From assembly GCA_015499995.1 (NCBI GenBank), contig JADNRV010000219.1, positions 1-64,000 on the forward strand: a stretch of DNA of 64,000 nucleotides, given 5' to 3'. The DNA comes from Flammula alnicola. Taxonomy: Eukaryota > Basidiomycota > Agaricomycetes > Agaricales > Strophariaceae. The notes beneath the pieces were generated by a model. That model saw nothing but the letters and a program-made list of their open reading frames with translations. It ran no database searches and was not told the DNA's origin. The position numbers and the translations under genes were made by a program. Positions 33,668 to 44,983 of the stretch are shown piece after piece. How positions within the stretch are numbered: position 1 is the stretch's first letter; each line of letters begins with the position of its first letter.

Positions 33668-34860
33668 ATACTTCCGTTTCTGTTAGGCATCGCGTGTGCG
33701 CACCGCGTATGTGTTTATCCCCCTCTCCATATCCCTTCAGCTGATGTTCACGTTCATGCCTTTCTTACTTTCCAGCGCCTATACTTTGATATTGCTGTCG
33801 CTTTAACTTGTTTTCGCCGCCGGATGGCTCGATGCCTTCGCGCTCGAAATTGCTTTCATATATGCTCGAAGCGCCAGGCCCAGTTTGCACCTGCAGGAAT
33901 CGGGCCTGAGCACCTCCGAGAAACTCGCTTGGTCCATAAGCTGTTCTCGCGGATCGCTCCGAGCATTGGCCCAACCTTTTCTGTCAACCACCGACATTGG
34001 CGCTGGACCGTTCTGCGGGTCTCTGCGCCCCAAAAGTTCTGGATGGCGAAGATATGATATCTGCAGTTATATCTTCGCCATACAGAACCTTCTTCTGGTT
34101 CTCCAGGAAATGGCCTTTTTCAACAAAAAAAAATATCTTGTGACTGTCTACAATTTGCTTCGAAGGGCCTCGGGTCGCGTCGATCTGGAATCTAGCTTCT
34201 TATTTTCTCGCCACTGGATTTGTTCCCGTCTAGATTTTTCGTTCCTATTTTTGGGCCTGGTTCTGGATCTACTTTTCGATTTCTCTTATCTCTGCATGGA
34301 ATATTACCCTGGAACATGCACTTTCAAGAGCCCGCAAAAAAAGACCATAAAAAGTATGTACCCATCCTGCTAGGCGATGCTCGATAATTAAAAGCCTCTA
34401 TCAAGAGATATACTCTAAAAACAACTAGCATTTCCTCATACTCGCTGCTTATTTACTCTCTAGTTCAAGATCTCCGCTTCTTCTGGCTGATAGCGTCGAG
34501 ACAAAAAACAAAAAAAAAAAAAAAAACAAAAAAAAACTGCTCAGATTTCTCACTCCAGGCATCTGGATTGCTTCGATATCCAATTTCCCATTTCTCTTTC
34601 TCATTCGCTAGATTTCTTCTTATCTCATTTATGTGTTGTCTCCTTATCATGTAAAGTCGGCTGACATGTACAGTACGAACCAATGTAAACCGCCTAATTC
34701 AGCGCTGGTTATTCTGAAAACTCATTTGTACCCCAACAACCCTGAGGCCTGAGCTTGGATTACATTTACGAACAAGCCATTTACTTGCATTGAAAACATT
34801 GCGTGAGATTCGTTAACGTGCTTCGCCGACTTTCCTCCTCCCAGACAAACTTGTATGGAT
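33668..34860. other. Intergenic with hairpin and A-tract
   Basis: This is the convergent 3' region between the orphan (plus) and the LPMO gene (minus). It holds a strong inverted repeat at 34037-34087 and a nearly uninterrupted A-tract at 34501-34537. No gene supported. Confidence 0.5.
34037..34087. repeat. Near-perfect 19-bp hairpin with 13-nt loop
   Basis: The arms 34037-34055 and 34069-34087 are inverse complements except for one position; the core ATGGCGAAGATAT / ATATCTTCGCCAT is perfect. It lies about 370 bp after the stop of the plus-strand orphan gene. It could be a structured 3' RNA element, a small-RNA precursor or a cruciform-forming remnant. Confidence 0.6.
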
Positions 34861-37010
34861 TTAGTTTCCAATCCAGACAGCTGTTGAAGAGAAACGACGT
34901 CAGTCTCAATTCCGATATTCAGAAAGCCTTCAGTCTTACCAGGTCCGGGAACTTTGTAGGCGGTGGTGGTCGCAGCGGCGGCATCGTAGATGTTGATGTT
35001 GATACTTGGGTCGGATGCACTGTACGCACCTGTTGACTTAAAGAATGAGAAAGAGGACAGTAATTTCATTTTCCAAGAACCCTACCGGGGAAGCTGACGA
35101 GGTAGCTGGCGCTGGGGGTCTGACCTTGCCCGCCAGTGACGGTCAGTTGGGCACCTAAAGAAGGGAACAAAAGACGAGCCAAGTCAGAAATGTAGGTTTG
35201 AAAGTTACAAAGAAATACTTACACTCAGGGTAGAATTGAGGAGTGTTGGCCTGGTGGATAGCAAGCAGTTCATGCTATTTACATAGGTTGCGATCAGTTG
35301 AACAAATTCGAAGGGTGGAGAAAACGACGGAAACGCACGCGGATGAGGTATTCACCAGCCGCAAGTGCAGCGGGGATGGTGGTAGTGTACGCAAGGGTAT
35401 TTTGAACGATACCAGTGCCCCATTGTCCGTTGCTAATGAAAAACAACGAAAGTGAGTTCCACATTCGAAATTGTGTGTTACTACGCTAAGGCTTATCCGA
35501 CAGTTCCGGAGATAAGACCTTCAAAGCTCAATGAACAAGGCTATTAGGCATGATATAAGAGATGCACACACCAGTCTCGGCAATCTTGAACCACTTCAGG
35601 GTGTTGCTGTTGGCTGACGTGCAAGAGCCAGGGCATTTCGCCATGTACACCATAACGGGTCCTTGAGCATGGGTCCATTGACTGGAAAACCATAGCATGA
35701 ACTTAGTAGCCTCGATTTCGCGAAAAGAACATAAGAACCACTTACGACCACTTGGCAGTGATCGAGGTACCTGCGGGCACGATAGCGGACAACTGAGCAG
35801 CGCTTGCCTGGCCGTTGTCGTTACAGCTGAAGGTCTACATCCAGGCATGTAAGCATGCCTGTTGAAGCGAGAGAGAAGTCTCAAACATACGCTAGCGGAG
35901 ACGGAGAGAATGCTGAAATGGTATATAGGTTAAAACTCGTAGACATAGAATCAATATGCCCAACTCTTACGGGTCATAAGAGCCTGGATAATGAAACCTA
36001 AACTTGAATAGTCGACAAAGCTAGACGTAAAATATACTGTAGGGACGTTCGATGGATGTCTGGCCAGTAGGCGTGTTGTATGTAAGGCTCCAACCATATA
36101 CTATAGGTATAGACGAAATTAATTATATATACGGATATGGTATATTAGTGTATAATAACTATATATATATGAAAATATGGTTAAAATATAGGGTTGTTGC
36201 TAGGCCTACGTCGAACCATGCTTTTTTCGTGCTACAACTGGCGCGTTCACCGAGAAAAGGCCACTTCTAATCCAAACCTTTGACAGCAATGCTTCTGTGA
36301 CTGTGTCAGCCTTCAACGAGCTCCTCAAGTCACTACAAATGTGCCGAGACTTCGAAAATGTGCGCTCCACTGATACACTGGTGGCTGGTATTGCCAAAAA
36401 GTCACGGGCCATACGTGAGAGGGTAGGAAACGCAGCACCGTGAATCTGGTACAATAAAGAGATGTGAGTAAAGATACAGATCATGTTGTGCAGCTCAAGG
36501 CTTACCTTCCACCATGCCAAAGGATCAAGAATCTCTCCTCGGCCACCTTCAAATGCCAAGTATCGACGCAACTCTTCTTTAAAAAGATCACCGGGTGTCG
36601 TTGTCGATGGCACTGCCGAATATTCGAACTCGCAGATACTGTCCGCAAAGGATTCTAGCCTCAAATATTATCCTGACGGAACCAAAAGTTGGCCTTAATA
36701 ATCAACCCTATAGATGTATCATATACTGTATATTTACTGTGTACTGAAGATATGCCGGGCAGCCCTATATCTATACATATACCTATACGGTATAAACCAT
36801 ATATATAGAGTAAGTAGATTGTACGGTTGGAGCCTTAGTTGTATGGCTGCCATCCGGCATAGGTGGTTCCTGCAAAAATTGTTTCAAATTTTGGGGAACC
36901 GCAAGGCATCTTAATACTGTACCTCAAATCACGTAAGAGGTAACACCACCGTGTGCAGCGACCTGCGAAATGAGGAAAGAGCCGAGAAGGGCGACAGATG
37001 CGATGAACAT
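34861..37010 (-). pseudogene. AA9 lytic polysaccharide monooxygenase gene, disrupted
   Basis: The ATG at 37010 encodes a signal peptide (MFIASVALLGSFLISQVAA) followed by the mature N-terminal His of AA9 enzymes (HGGVTSY). Later exons supply SCNDNGQA, the second copper His in WTHAQGPVMVYMAKCPGSC, and the axial Tyr in NTPQFYPECAQLTVTGG. The stop is at 34861; there is no CBM. At least eight exons with 50-60-nt introns. The family cleaves cellulose or other polysaccharides oxidatively, outside the cell. Two lesions were seen. A TGA follows Val-Ile just before the first intron, in the frame needed to join TTYAGWQPYN. A 755-bp hAT remnant (36083-36837) is inserted in the second exon. The gene is therefore a recent pseudogene. 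Confidence 0.8.
36083..36837 (-). mobile_element. hAT transposon remnant with hATC dimerisation domain
   Basis: Perfect 13-bp terminal inverted repeats TAAGGCTCCAACC are flanked by the 8-bp duplication GTTGTATG (36075-36082 and 36838-36845). On the minus strand an open frame (36664-36206, with one in-frame intron GTAAGC..ACCAG) encodes the hAT C-terminal dimerisation region. It includes DPLAWWK, FPTLSRMARDFLAIPATSVSVERTFSKSRH and SSLKADTVTEALL. The catalytic N-terminal two thirds are absent. This is an internally deleted derivative of an autonomous hAT. Target: exon 2 of the AA9 gene. Confidence 0.9.
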
Positions 37011-37872
37011 GACGATTTCTGAATGAAGTTGCTAGATGTTCTTGGTCTCTCTGGAGGCCCGTCCTTGGTACTTTTATGTGCTTCCCTGAGGTGAAATTCC
37101 CCGCATCGCGATGGGATGGATTCACTAGGGCCATTTCTCGGAGGCCGTTTCGAAAACAAGCTTCCGAAGATTTGTTTCACTCCAAGGAGTAAGCAGAATG
37201 AAAGACGACGAATAAGCGCAAGATATCCATGTTCCAAGAGATCCAAGCCATCCTCCATGTGGTCGTCCATATTGCGTCAACAGAAGAAGCTGAGATTGCG
37301 TAGACATTGCTATTTGCCGGATATTTGTAGCTCTTCCTGGAGTCGTGTGATGCCATCAGGACCGAGTTGCTTCCGCTTTTTTTCATAGAAATGAGCAATG
37401 CCAAGGTCAACCGGGGTCCAGGAGATGTATTCAAGGTCTTGGCTGAATGGGTGGGGGCATTAGAAGCGCGTTTCTCGAGTTGGTGTGCGCATAAATAGCG
37501 CTTGATGGCTCGGATGATTGTGTTGATCGACGGCTTGTAATTCATTGAAGCAGAGAATGACGGAATTTCGAAGTTAAGGAAAGGGCTTGTTTCGCGGTGA
37601 CTTTAAAAGAGTGATAGGAAGAAATGGATATTTGGTGGGTGAATACGTTTCCAGAAGACAAGGACACCTTTCGGTTGACATGAGTGTATTGGGGCGACGA
37701 AGTGACGCCGATGTTTCGATAACTTGCATACAGACGACTAAAGATGCGAGGTCATAACTCCAACAATTCTACAAATCAAGCGTCCATGAATAGATGATGG
37801 GAGGTTGAAGATGTTACTCACTATCATTACTTCTCGAAAATTGTATCACCGAAGCCTCGCGAAAATCTACTT
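37011..37872. other. Intergenic, no confident gene
   Basis: Upstream region of the LPMO gene and downstream of the PLPBP gene. A minus-strand frame at 37545-37177 (122 codons) has no recognised domain. Confidence 0.35.
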
Positions 37873-39122
<1,250 letters not shown>

Positions 39123-39243
39123 TCACAAAGCCAGTACGAAACTAGAGCCCTTAGGGACAAATACCTAAGCCCCTCATATCGACAAGACTCAAAACTTCGC
39201 TTCAGCCCAGTGCGACGGCCTAACTTCTAGCTTCATCTTGTAT

Positions 39244-40230
39244 AATGGCTTCATTCTTCCCTTCGCTTCCTCACATTGAAGATTGTGCAAAGCGTATCAG
39301 AGTCTACATAGCCGGTGTCTGCCTCATAGACACCAAGAAAGCGAAACTTGTGTAAGTTTCTTGTCATTCCCTAATTGCATCAAGAGTCTCACGTTTCCCA
39401 TACTTGATGCCCACGAACAATAATGACTTAGGTATGGCATTTGTCCTAATAGCTATGAGACTTTACTCACCTGCCTTGGCAACTACAATACTAGGTGGCT
39501 CCATCGATACTTTCCTACCTACTTCTTCCTAAAGGAAGATCTTCCAAACTGGTACCTTCATGCCGCTTCAACCACTGAAAATGAAGTGACCTACAACATC
39601 CTTGCGGGAACCGACAAAGCTCGAACTGCCGGAGCAGCCACTTTCTACTTGACAGGCCCCTTGCAAGGTCTCGGCCTGGTCAAGTTTGACGCCATGGATG
39701 CTTGGTTCGAGGAAGACGAGCAAATATTCATTCATCCAAAAGACCCGTACAAAGTACGTGATTTGCAATTGCGCTAGGCGTGCTCATCTCAGTCATTTGT
39801 TTTAGCGGATTGATATTCTGCAGTCATCGCGGCATGTAAGAATCGAAGTAAATGGGGTAGAGATAGCCAACACGAGAGCGCCTCACCTTTTGTTCGAAAC
39901 CGGACTTCCCGTCAGGACATATATCCCGAAGACGGATTGCAGAATGGACCTTTGGGTTCCATCTGAGACAACAACTGGTTGTCCGTACAAGGTGAGTGAC
40001 AGTAATTTGTGCTGGTGCCTTTTTCTAATTATTGGGAATTGCAGGGCATGGCGAACTATTACAGTGTCATGCTCTCTTCCGGAGAGGTCTTCAAGGACAT
40101 CATATGGTGGTATCCTAATACGACCATAGAAGCCTCTGCCATCAGAGGCTTCGTGGCATTTTTCGACGAGAAGGTGGACGTATGGGTAGACGGAGAAAAG
40201 CAAGAACGCCCAGCGTCTCATTACAGTTGA
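39244..40230 (+). CDS. Tandem DUF427-domain protein
   Basis: Four exons: 39244-39351, 39495-39753, 39806-39991, 40045-40230 (TGA). Two consecutive DUF427 (PF04248-like) modules are visible. The first has KRIRVYIAGVCLIDTKKAKLVW..FPTYFFLKEDLPNW and GLVKFDAMDAWFEEDEQIFIHPKDPYKR. The second has RHVRIEVNGVEIANTRAPHLLFETGLPVRTYIP, GCPYKGMANYYSVMLSSGEVFKDIIWWYPNTT and AIRGFVAFFDEKVDVWVDGE. The family is common in fungi and actinobacteria; its function is poorly defined (sometimes annotated as nucleotidyltransferase-like). All splices preserve frame. Confidence 0.88.
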
Positions 40231-40447
40231 AGGAAAGTCAAAAGTGGCAAAGAGAAGTCTCCTCAAGAACTGCGTCGATTATTTTCCGTGTATCATCACC
40301 AAAGTAATTGTACAGAATCAGATTTCATCTTCGATAAGGTGAATGCTAGCGTACGCCGTGGGCACGGAACGGTTCCTTATTCGTCGACTGAGAAGTAACT
40401 AGGACTGGGATGAAGGTTTGTCGACAAAATTCTCAGTCGCCAGTTAG

Positions 40448-40545
40448 TCAAGCGCTTTCCTGGGGGTGTGCGATGAGTTTTAACTTCGAAACCTGATCTG
40501 CCTCTAATCTAGCAAGACCATCGGAATTCCCAGGAGAGATCCTGG
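40448..40545 (-). pseudogene. Orphan last exon of an MDR gene (second relic)
   Basis: The minus strand reads GNSDGLARLEADQVSKLKLIAHPQESA followed by TGA at 40448. This corresponds to the terminal GLAxxEADxVSxxKLVAHPQETA of the MDR array about 14 kb away. No other exons are present; it directly joins F-box sequence upstream. Confidence 0.75.
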
Positions 40546-41034
40546 GAGTATACACATTCTCGATGCCCAAAACTGAAGCACGTCGGCCTTCTTCCGAAGG
40601 AAGCCTCCGCCGTTATAAGATTTGAGCGATACATATTATAGAACCATGGTGAGTTCACGCCAGAGTTGTGCAAAGGTTAAGGCCGTAAGGCTTCCTCCAG
40701 GAGGAGCATACATGGCACAGTAGTAGCGGCCCAATCTTGGGATCGGGTTGCGTTGGTTGTGAACGTCGGAAGGTAGACACAGGATAAAGATCTCTTCAAG
40801 TATGTCGGGTGGAAGGTCTTGTGCTCCAACCCTGTAGCATGTAGTTGTGGGGACTGACAAGTCCGTGAGTTCGTAGGACAAAGGACTGCGGAACCAACAC
40901 CGCGTCTTTCTCACAACGTTTGTAGCTCGCTCGATCGCAATGTAGATAGTGAGAGATAACGAATATTCGCCCGCTTTCGATATAGAGCATATGGTACTAA
41001 GGTAAGGAAGAATCCCCTTGACGCGTCTCGTCAA
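40546..41034 (-). pseudogene. F-box protein relic (N-terminal part)
   Basis: The minus strand reads QDLPPDILEEIFILCLP (F-box), then a degraded segment ending LTFAQLWREL and a stop at 40636. Open sequence then resumes with NGGGFLRKKADVLQFWASR, typical of the region after the F-box in agaricomycete F-box proteins. It joins the orphan MDR exon at about 40550. Confidence 0.5.
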
Positions 41035-43354
41035 AGGCAGCTCGCCACGAGGTACGTTATCTAATCTAATCTACGCGAGTTTTCCAATATAGTGTTGAGA
41101 GAGTTTTCTACCATAGAATCGTCTCGGAGTTCCCCCACAGAAGAAAGCGCCGATCGTTCGATGTCCGCCATTTGGTCCTAACCTGCATTGAATTAGACTT
41201 CAGCACATTACAGAGAGCTCATAGGCTGCTTTGCTACTCACGAAGTCAACGAGCGGTAGTAGGGGAAAACAAAAGTCACGTACTAGTAAATGACTCGAAT
41301 GCGACAGAGCAGTAAAGGACTGCAAGATATGGGAGAATTTTGACAGGACGTCATTCTCTACTATCACTGCGTGGCCAGGTCGAATGATGTAAAGACAAGG
41401 GAGTTAGTCCGCATGTTCTGCCCAGTCTAACGGATTCTAAGTTAACCTCCGCCCAAAATCCTCCTGATCCGGCTGCCAGTAATTACACAACCAACCACAC
41501 AGGTCACACATATGGTCGCAAGGTACCATTGGCATCAACATGCACAGTTGCTCCATTTGTGTTCTGCAGGTATTGCGCTAGGATGCCAGCGAGCAGATTA
41601 TATCATCCAGCGTCCAACAAACGACAGATACCCTGAAAAAGCGGGCATCTGAGGTAGGCAGATTTTCGAATCTTATGTCGTCCGGCTTCCAACAGACGAG
41701 GGATAGCACGCAGAACAAGTAGCATCTGACACGTTCGCGTTATCAGTTCACGTTAAAGTTCATGTAAGATGCATGATTTACTCGAAGATTTTGTGTTCAT
41801 GAGTTATGACCAGTGGAAGTACTGCGTCCTACCGTAAGGTCGAATCACGACGTAAAATTTGCGTAAAATACAGTAGATTACGCTGCATGTTCCGGCGGTG
41901 CTGGCCTGTCTGATATTCGTGTTTCGCTGAGAACGAGGCTCTAACTCCGTGGACCCAAGATAAATAAGAAAAGCTATCTTTGGGGGTCAAACGAAGTGCA
42001 CGAAGATCAGTCGTGATCTGTTCTGCCCGAGTCATAGTCTGCTGTGATCCTTCATATCCATGGTTCCAAATCATCAATAAAAGTCACCACGTGTAAGTAA
42101 TATATCTTACCATCAGAACATCTTACCATACAGCGAAACTTCCAGAAGAAAAAATCGAAGACATCAGCTTTCGAATCATGGTGGAGTGCCAAACGAGGCT
42201 AATGGAGTTGCATGACGCTATATAAGTACCACGAGCGCGGCGCACCCCCATTCCAGATCACTGCCATCAGCATGCCTCGCCGCTATCATGTGCATTAGGA
42301 AAAATTGCATCAGTGGTTGTCGGGTGGATCCATTCTTGTGTTTGCCTTAAAAGGCAGAAAAATCCGAGTTAAGAAGGTATGGCCTTCGGATGCCTGCAGG
42401 CAAACACGTTGACCGGCACATGTACTCGTAGGCTTTTTCTACTTCTAAGTGCGCACCGCCTTTTCAAAATACTCAAGAGAACATCCCCTTTCGCTATCCT
42501 CAGTGAATAGAGTTGGGAGCAACATTTATCCAAACACCTGGAACACGTCAACGTTCGGAACGACAATTAGTATTCCCGCACAGATAAGAGGTCGCATGTA
42601 CTCTGCTAGATCCGACAATGAATCCATTCGCATTCCTTTTCGCCCACATTTCATCTCCAGATTGTTTTCAACCGTCAGGAACAAGGCGCACGCGGCTAAC
42701 ACGAGGCGGGAAATGACCATAAGGGTATGACTATCCACGGGCGCTAATTGTCGGTCTCATGAAGGAACGCCAGGGACCGCCAAGAGCCACCGAAAATAAC
42801 GTGAAGGTAATTTGCCTCGGGGCGAAAACAGTCGATCGCCATGGGCAATTGCGTCCGGAGCATCAATTGTGTCAAAGAAACATTTCACCGGTGGCAATAA
42901 GTAGACGCGTGGAAAAGTGGGCTTGGGTCCCACCTGCTATGATAGGTCGTGCATCCCGCCTTGCTGATGCCTGAAGTCACCCACAATCGAAAGTTTATCT
43001 TTATGCCGATGTGCCGGGTTCTGTCGTAGAGACCGCATTGGAAGTGGAGCCACTGCCTCAGCCTCGCAGATGGATCCGATTGAAAATAGGGAGATATGGG
43101 GTATGCAGCCCGCCTGCACACCCCCAAGTTATTGGCACCGTGCAGGTTCGAAAAATACTATTTTTCGGAAATTCTGTATTTCCTCTGTATCAAGGCGAAC
43201 CACGATTTCGATTCCATCTTCCCGTTCCATCTATACCAACTTGAGAGATACATACTGTGGCCGCTGGTTTATAAGTTCCTCTTCCATTAAATTTCTTCTC
43301 TCCCTCCAGCAACCTCACCGTTTCAATCTTCGTCGATAAGTTACCATCGTCATC
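41035..43354. other. 2.3-kb stretch without confident genes
   Basis: Several short frames occur. One (minus 42738-42526) has a hydrophobic ISRLVLAACALFLTV segment and could be a membrane-protein relic. A TATATAAG word at 42,221 precedes an 8-codon ORF. No domain, element ends or RNA could be supported. Confidence 0.4.
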
Positions 43355-44278
43355 ATGAACTCATACTATCCCTTCTGTCCGCTTACTGTCAGACCCGCAG
43401 ACATCATGCCTGAAGATCCTCTAGCTGCCCAGCGCAGTCTCGTTTTGACACAAGCAGGCGTGGGACTTGACGGCTTCCAATATGTCCGCATCTATTCCTA
43501 GTCCTTATCCATTATTGACGTTGTTTCATTGCTCAGGCTGCTCCAGAATTAGGCCCGTCCTCAGACCTATTTACGTCGGAGATTTACAACCAATTGAGGC
43601 TTCAATGCGTGCGTATTTGATTGACTGTGCCGTTCCGTATCCTGTTGATCGATGCGTGCTTTGCCATCTCTTAGATTGGTTCCGGCTCAGACACTACGTC
43701 TGAGGCTGGCAGCATTCGAGAGAGCCATGCAAGCTTTGGAATTCCTCGTGTGCGTACTTCTTTGACGGTATCATACATCAAAGTTAGCTTATTTACTTTT
43801 TTTATCAGGCTGCTGAGATCGCACTGGTACCCATGCCCATGGAGCTCGACAACTTCATGTCGAGGCCAAATGCCAAGAAGCGCCCCCAAAAAGACACAGA
43901 AATAAAGACGGGGACGGCAGTATCCTTCGACTCTGACGAATCTGCACTCGGAGCAACCTCGAACTGCCGCCCTCGGCGCTCCGTCTTGGCTCAACAAGCA
44001 GTGGCGAAAAGGAGAACAAAGGCTGCAAAATTTGCTTGTCCCCATTGCGAGGATTCATTCACAACACAATTCCGGCGTGGCAGTGAGTACCTTTTACCGT
44101 CACCTATATGATGCTGCTTCAAGAAATCCTAGCCCACATAAATCGCTTCCATACGCCAGAGGACCAGCAGAAGCGGCGAGATTGCGATACATGCCAGTAC
44201 ATCACCTATTTCTCCGACATATCAAGGCACTCGCGAAAATGCCGTGCACGGTCTGCATCAGTGCGTTATCACCCTTAA
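43355..44278 (+). CDS. Small two-zinc-finger protein
   Basis: Five exons reconstruct in frame: 43355-43483, 43537-43608, 43675-43749, 43809-44082, 44133-44278 (TAA). The protein is about 230 residues. The N-terminal half is low complexity (Ser/Gly/Thr) and the middle is basic (SRPNAKKRPQK, KRRTKAAK). The C-terminus has two C2H2-like fingers: FACPHCEDSFTTQF..THINRFH, split by the last intron, and CDTCQYITYFSDISRHSRKC, the latter C2HC. The architecture suggests a DNA-binding regulator in the nucleus; no named family member was recognised. The reconstruction depends on a non-obvious acceptor at 44132. Confidence 0.6.
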
Positions 44279-44983
44279 ATTATTAGTTTGTGCTCTACTG
44301 CGTACTCGTTTCATTTACCACAGTGTGATGGCTTCTACTCATATATGTCTACCTTTGGCTGTGTATTTTTGTTTCGTTTTCTTCCTCTCGTCGTCGCTAT
44401 CGAGTTGCGTGCTATGTATTCTTTTTGCTTGCTGTCATGTATCCACGTTCGTCTGGACTCTGTAGATATAAATGCCGTATTAATGTTACACACATAGACC
44501 TCGCTGCATCCGGATCTACTGCTCAAAAATGAAATGAAAGCGAGAACCCATCAACGACACATCCCGCAGTTCATTGGGCGCCTGGATACTTAATTGTTGT
44601 TATCATGAAGAATTCAAGAAGCTGAAGTATAATATATATAATTTGAGAGGTGCTAGTGAGGAGCAATAATTAAACGAATGAAATTATACAAGAAATACAA
44701 GAACATCCTTCCGCGGGGGAGTCAGATAAAGTCCCTTGTTCCTAAAAAATACAATAACAGCAACAGCGATAACAATATGCCACAGAGTCTACGAAAAAGA
44801 AAGAAATTAGGCGGTGTTTAAGGCAACGAAAACAAAAAGTGAAAACGTACTTGAATAGGTTCGCAAGATCTATAGCAAGAACACCACCAATAACACACAG
44901 ACAATAGATCCTCCGAAGAAAGCGAGCAAGCAAGCACCCCAGAAGATGAACACGATCAAGAAAACGGGGGTATCGCGAGTCCT
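44279..44983. other. Convergent intergenic region
   Basis: 3' flanks of the zinc-finger gene (plus) and the large conserved gene (minus). AT-rich near 44,620-44,700; no gene supported. Confidence 0.4.
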
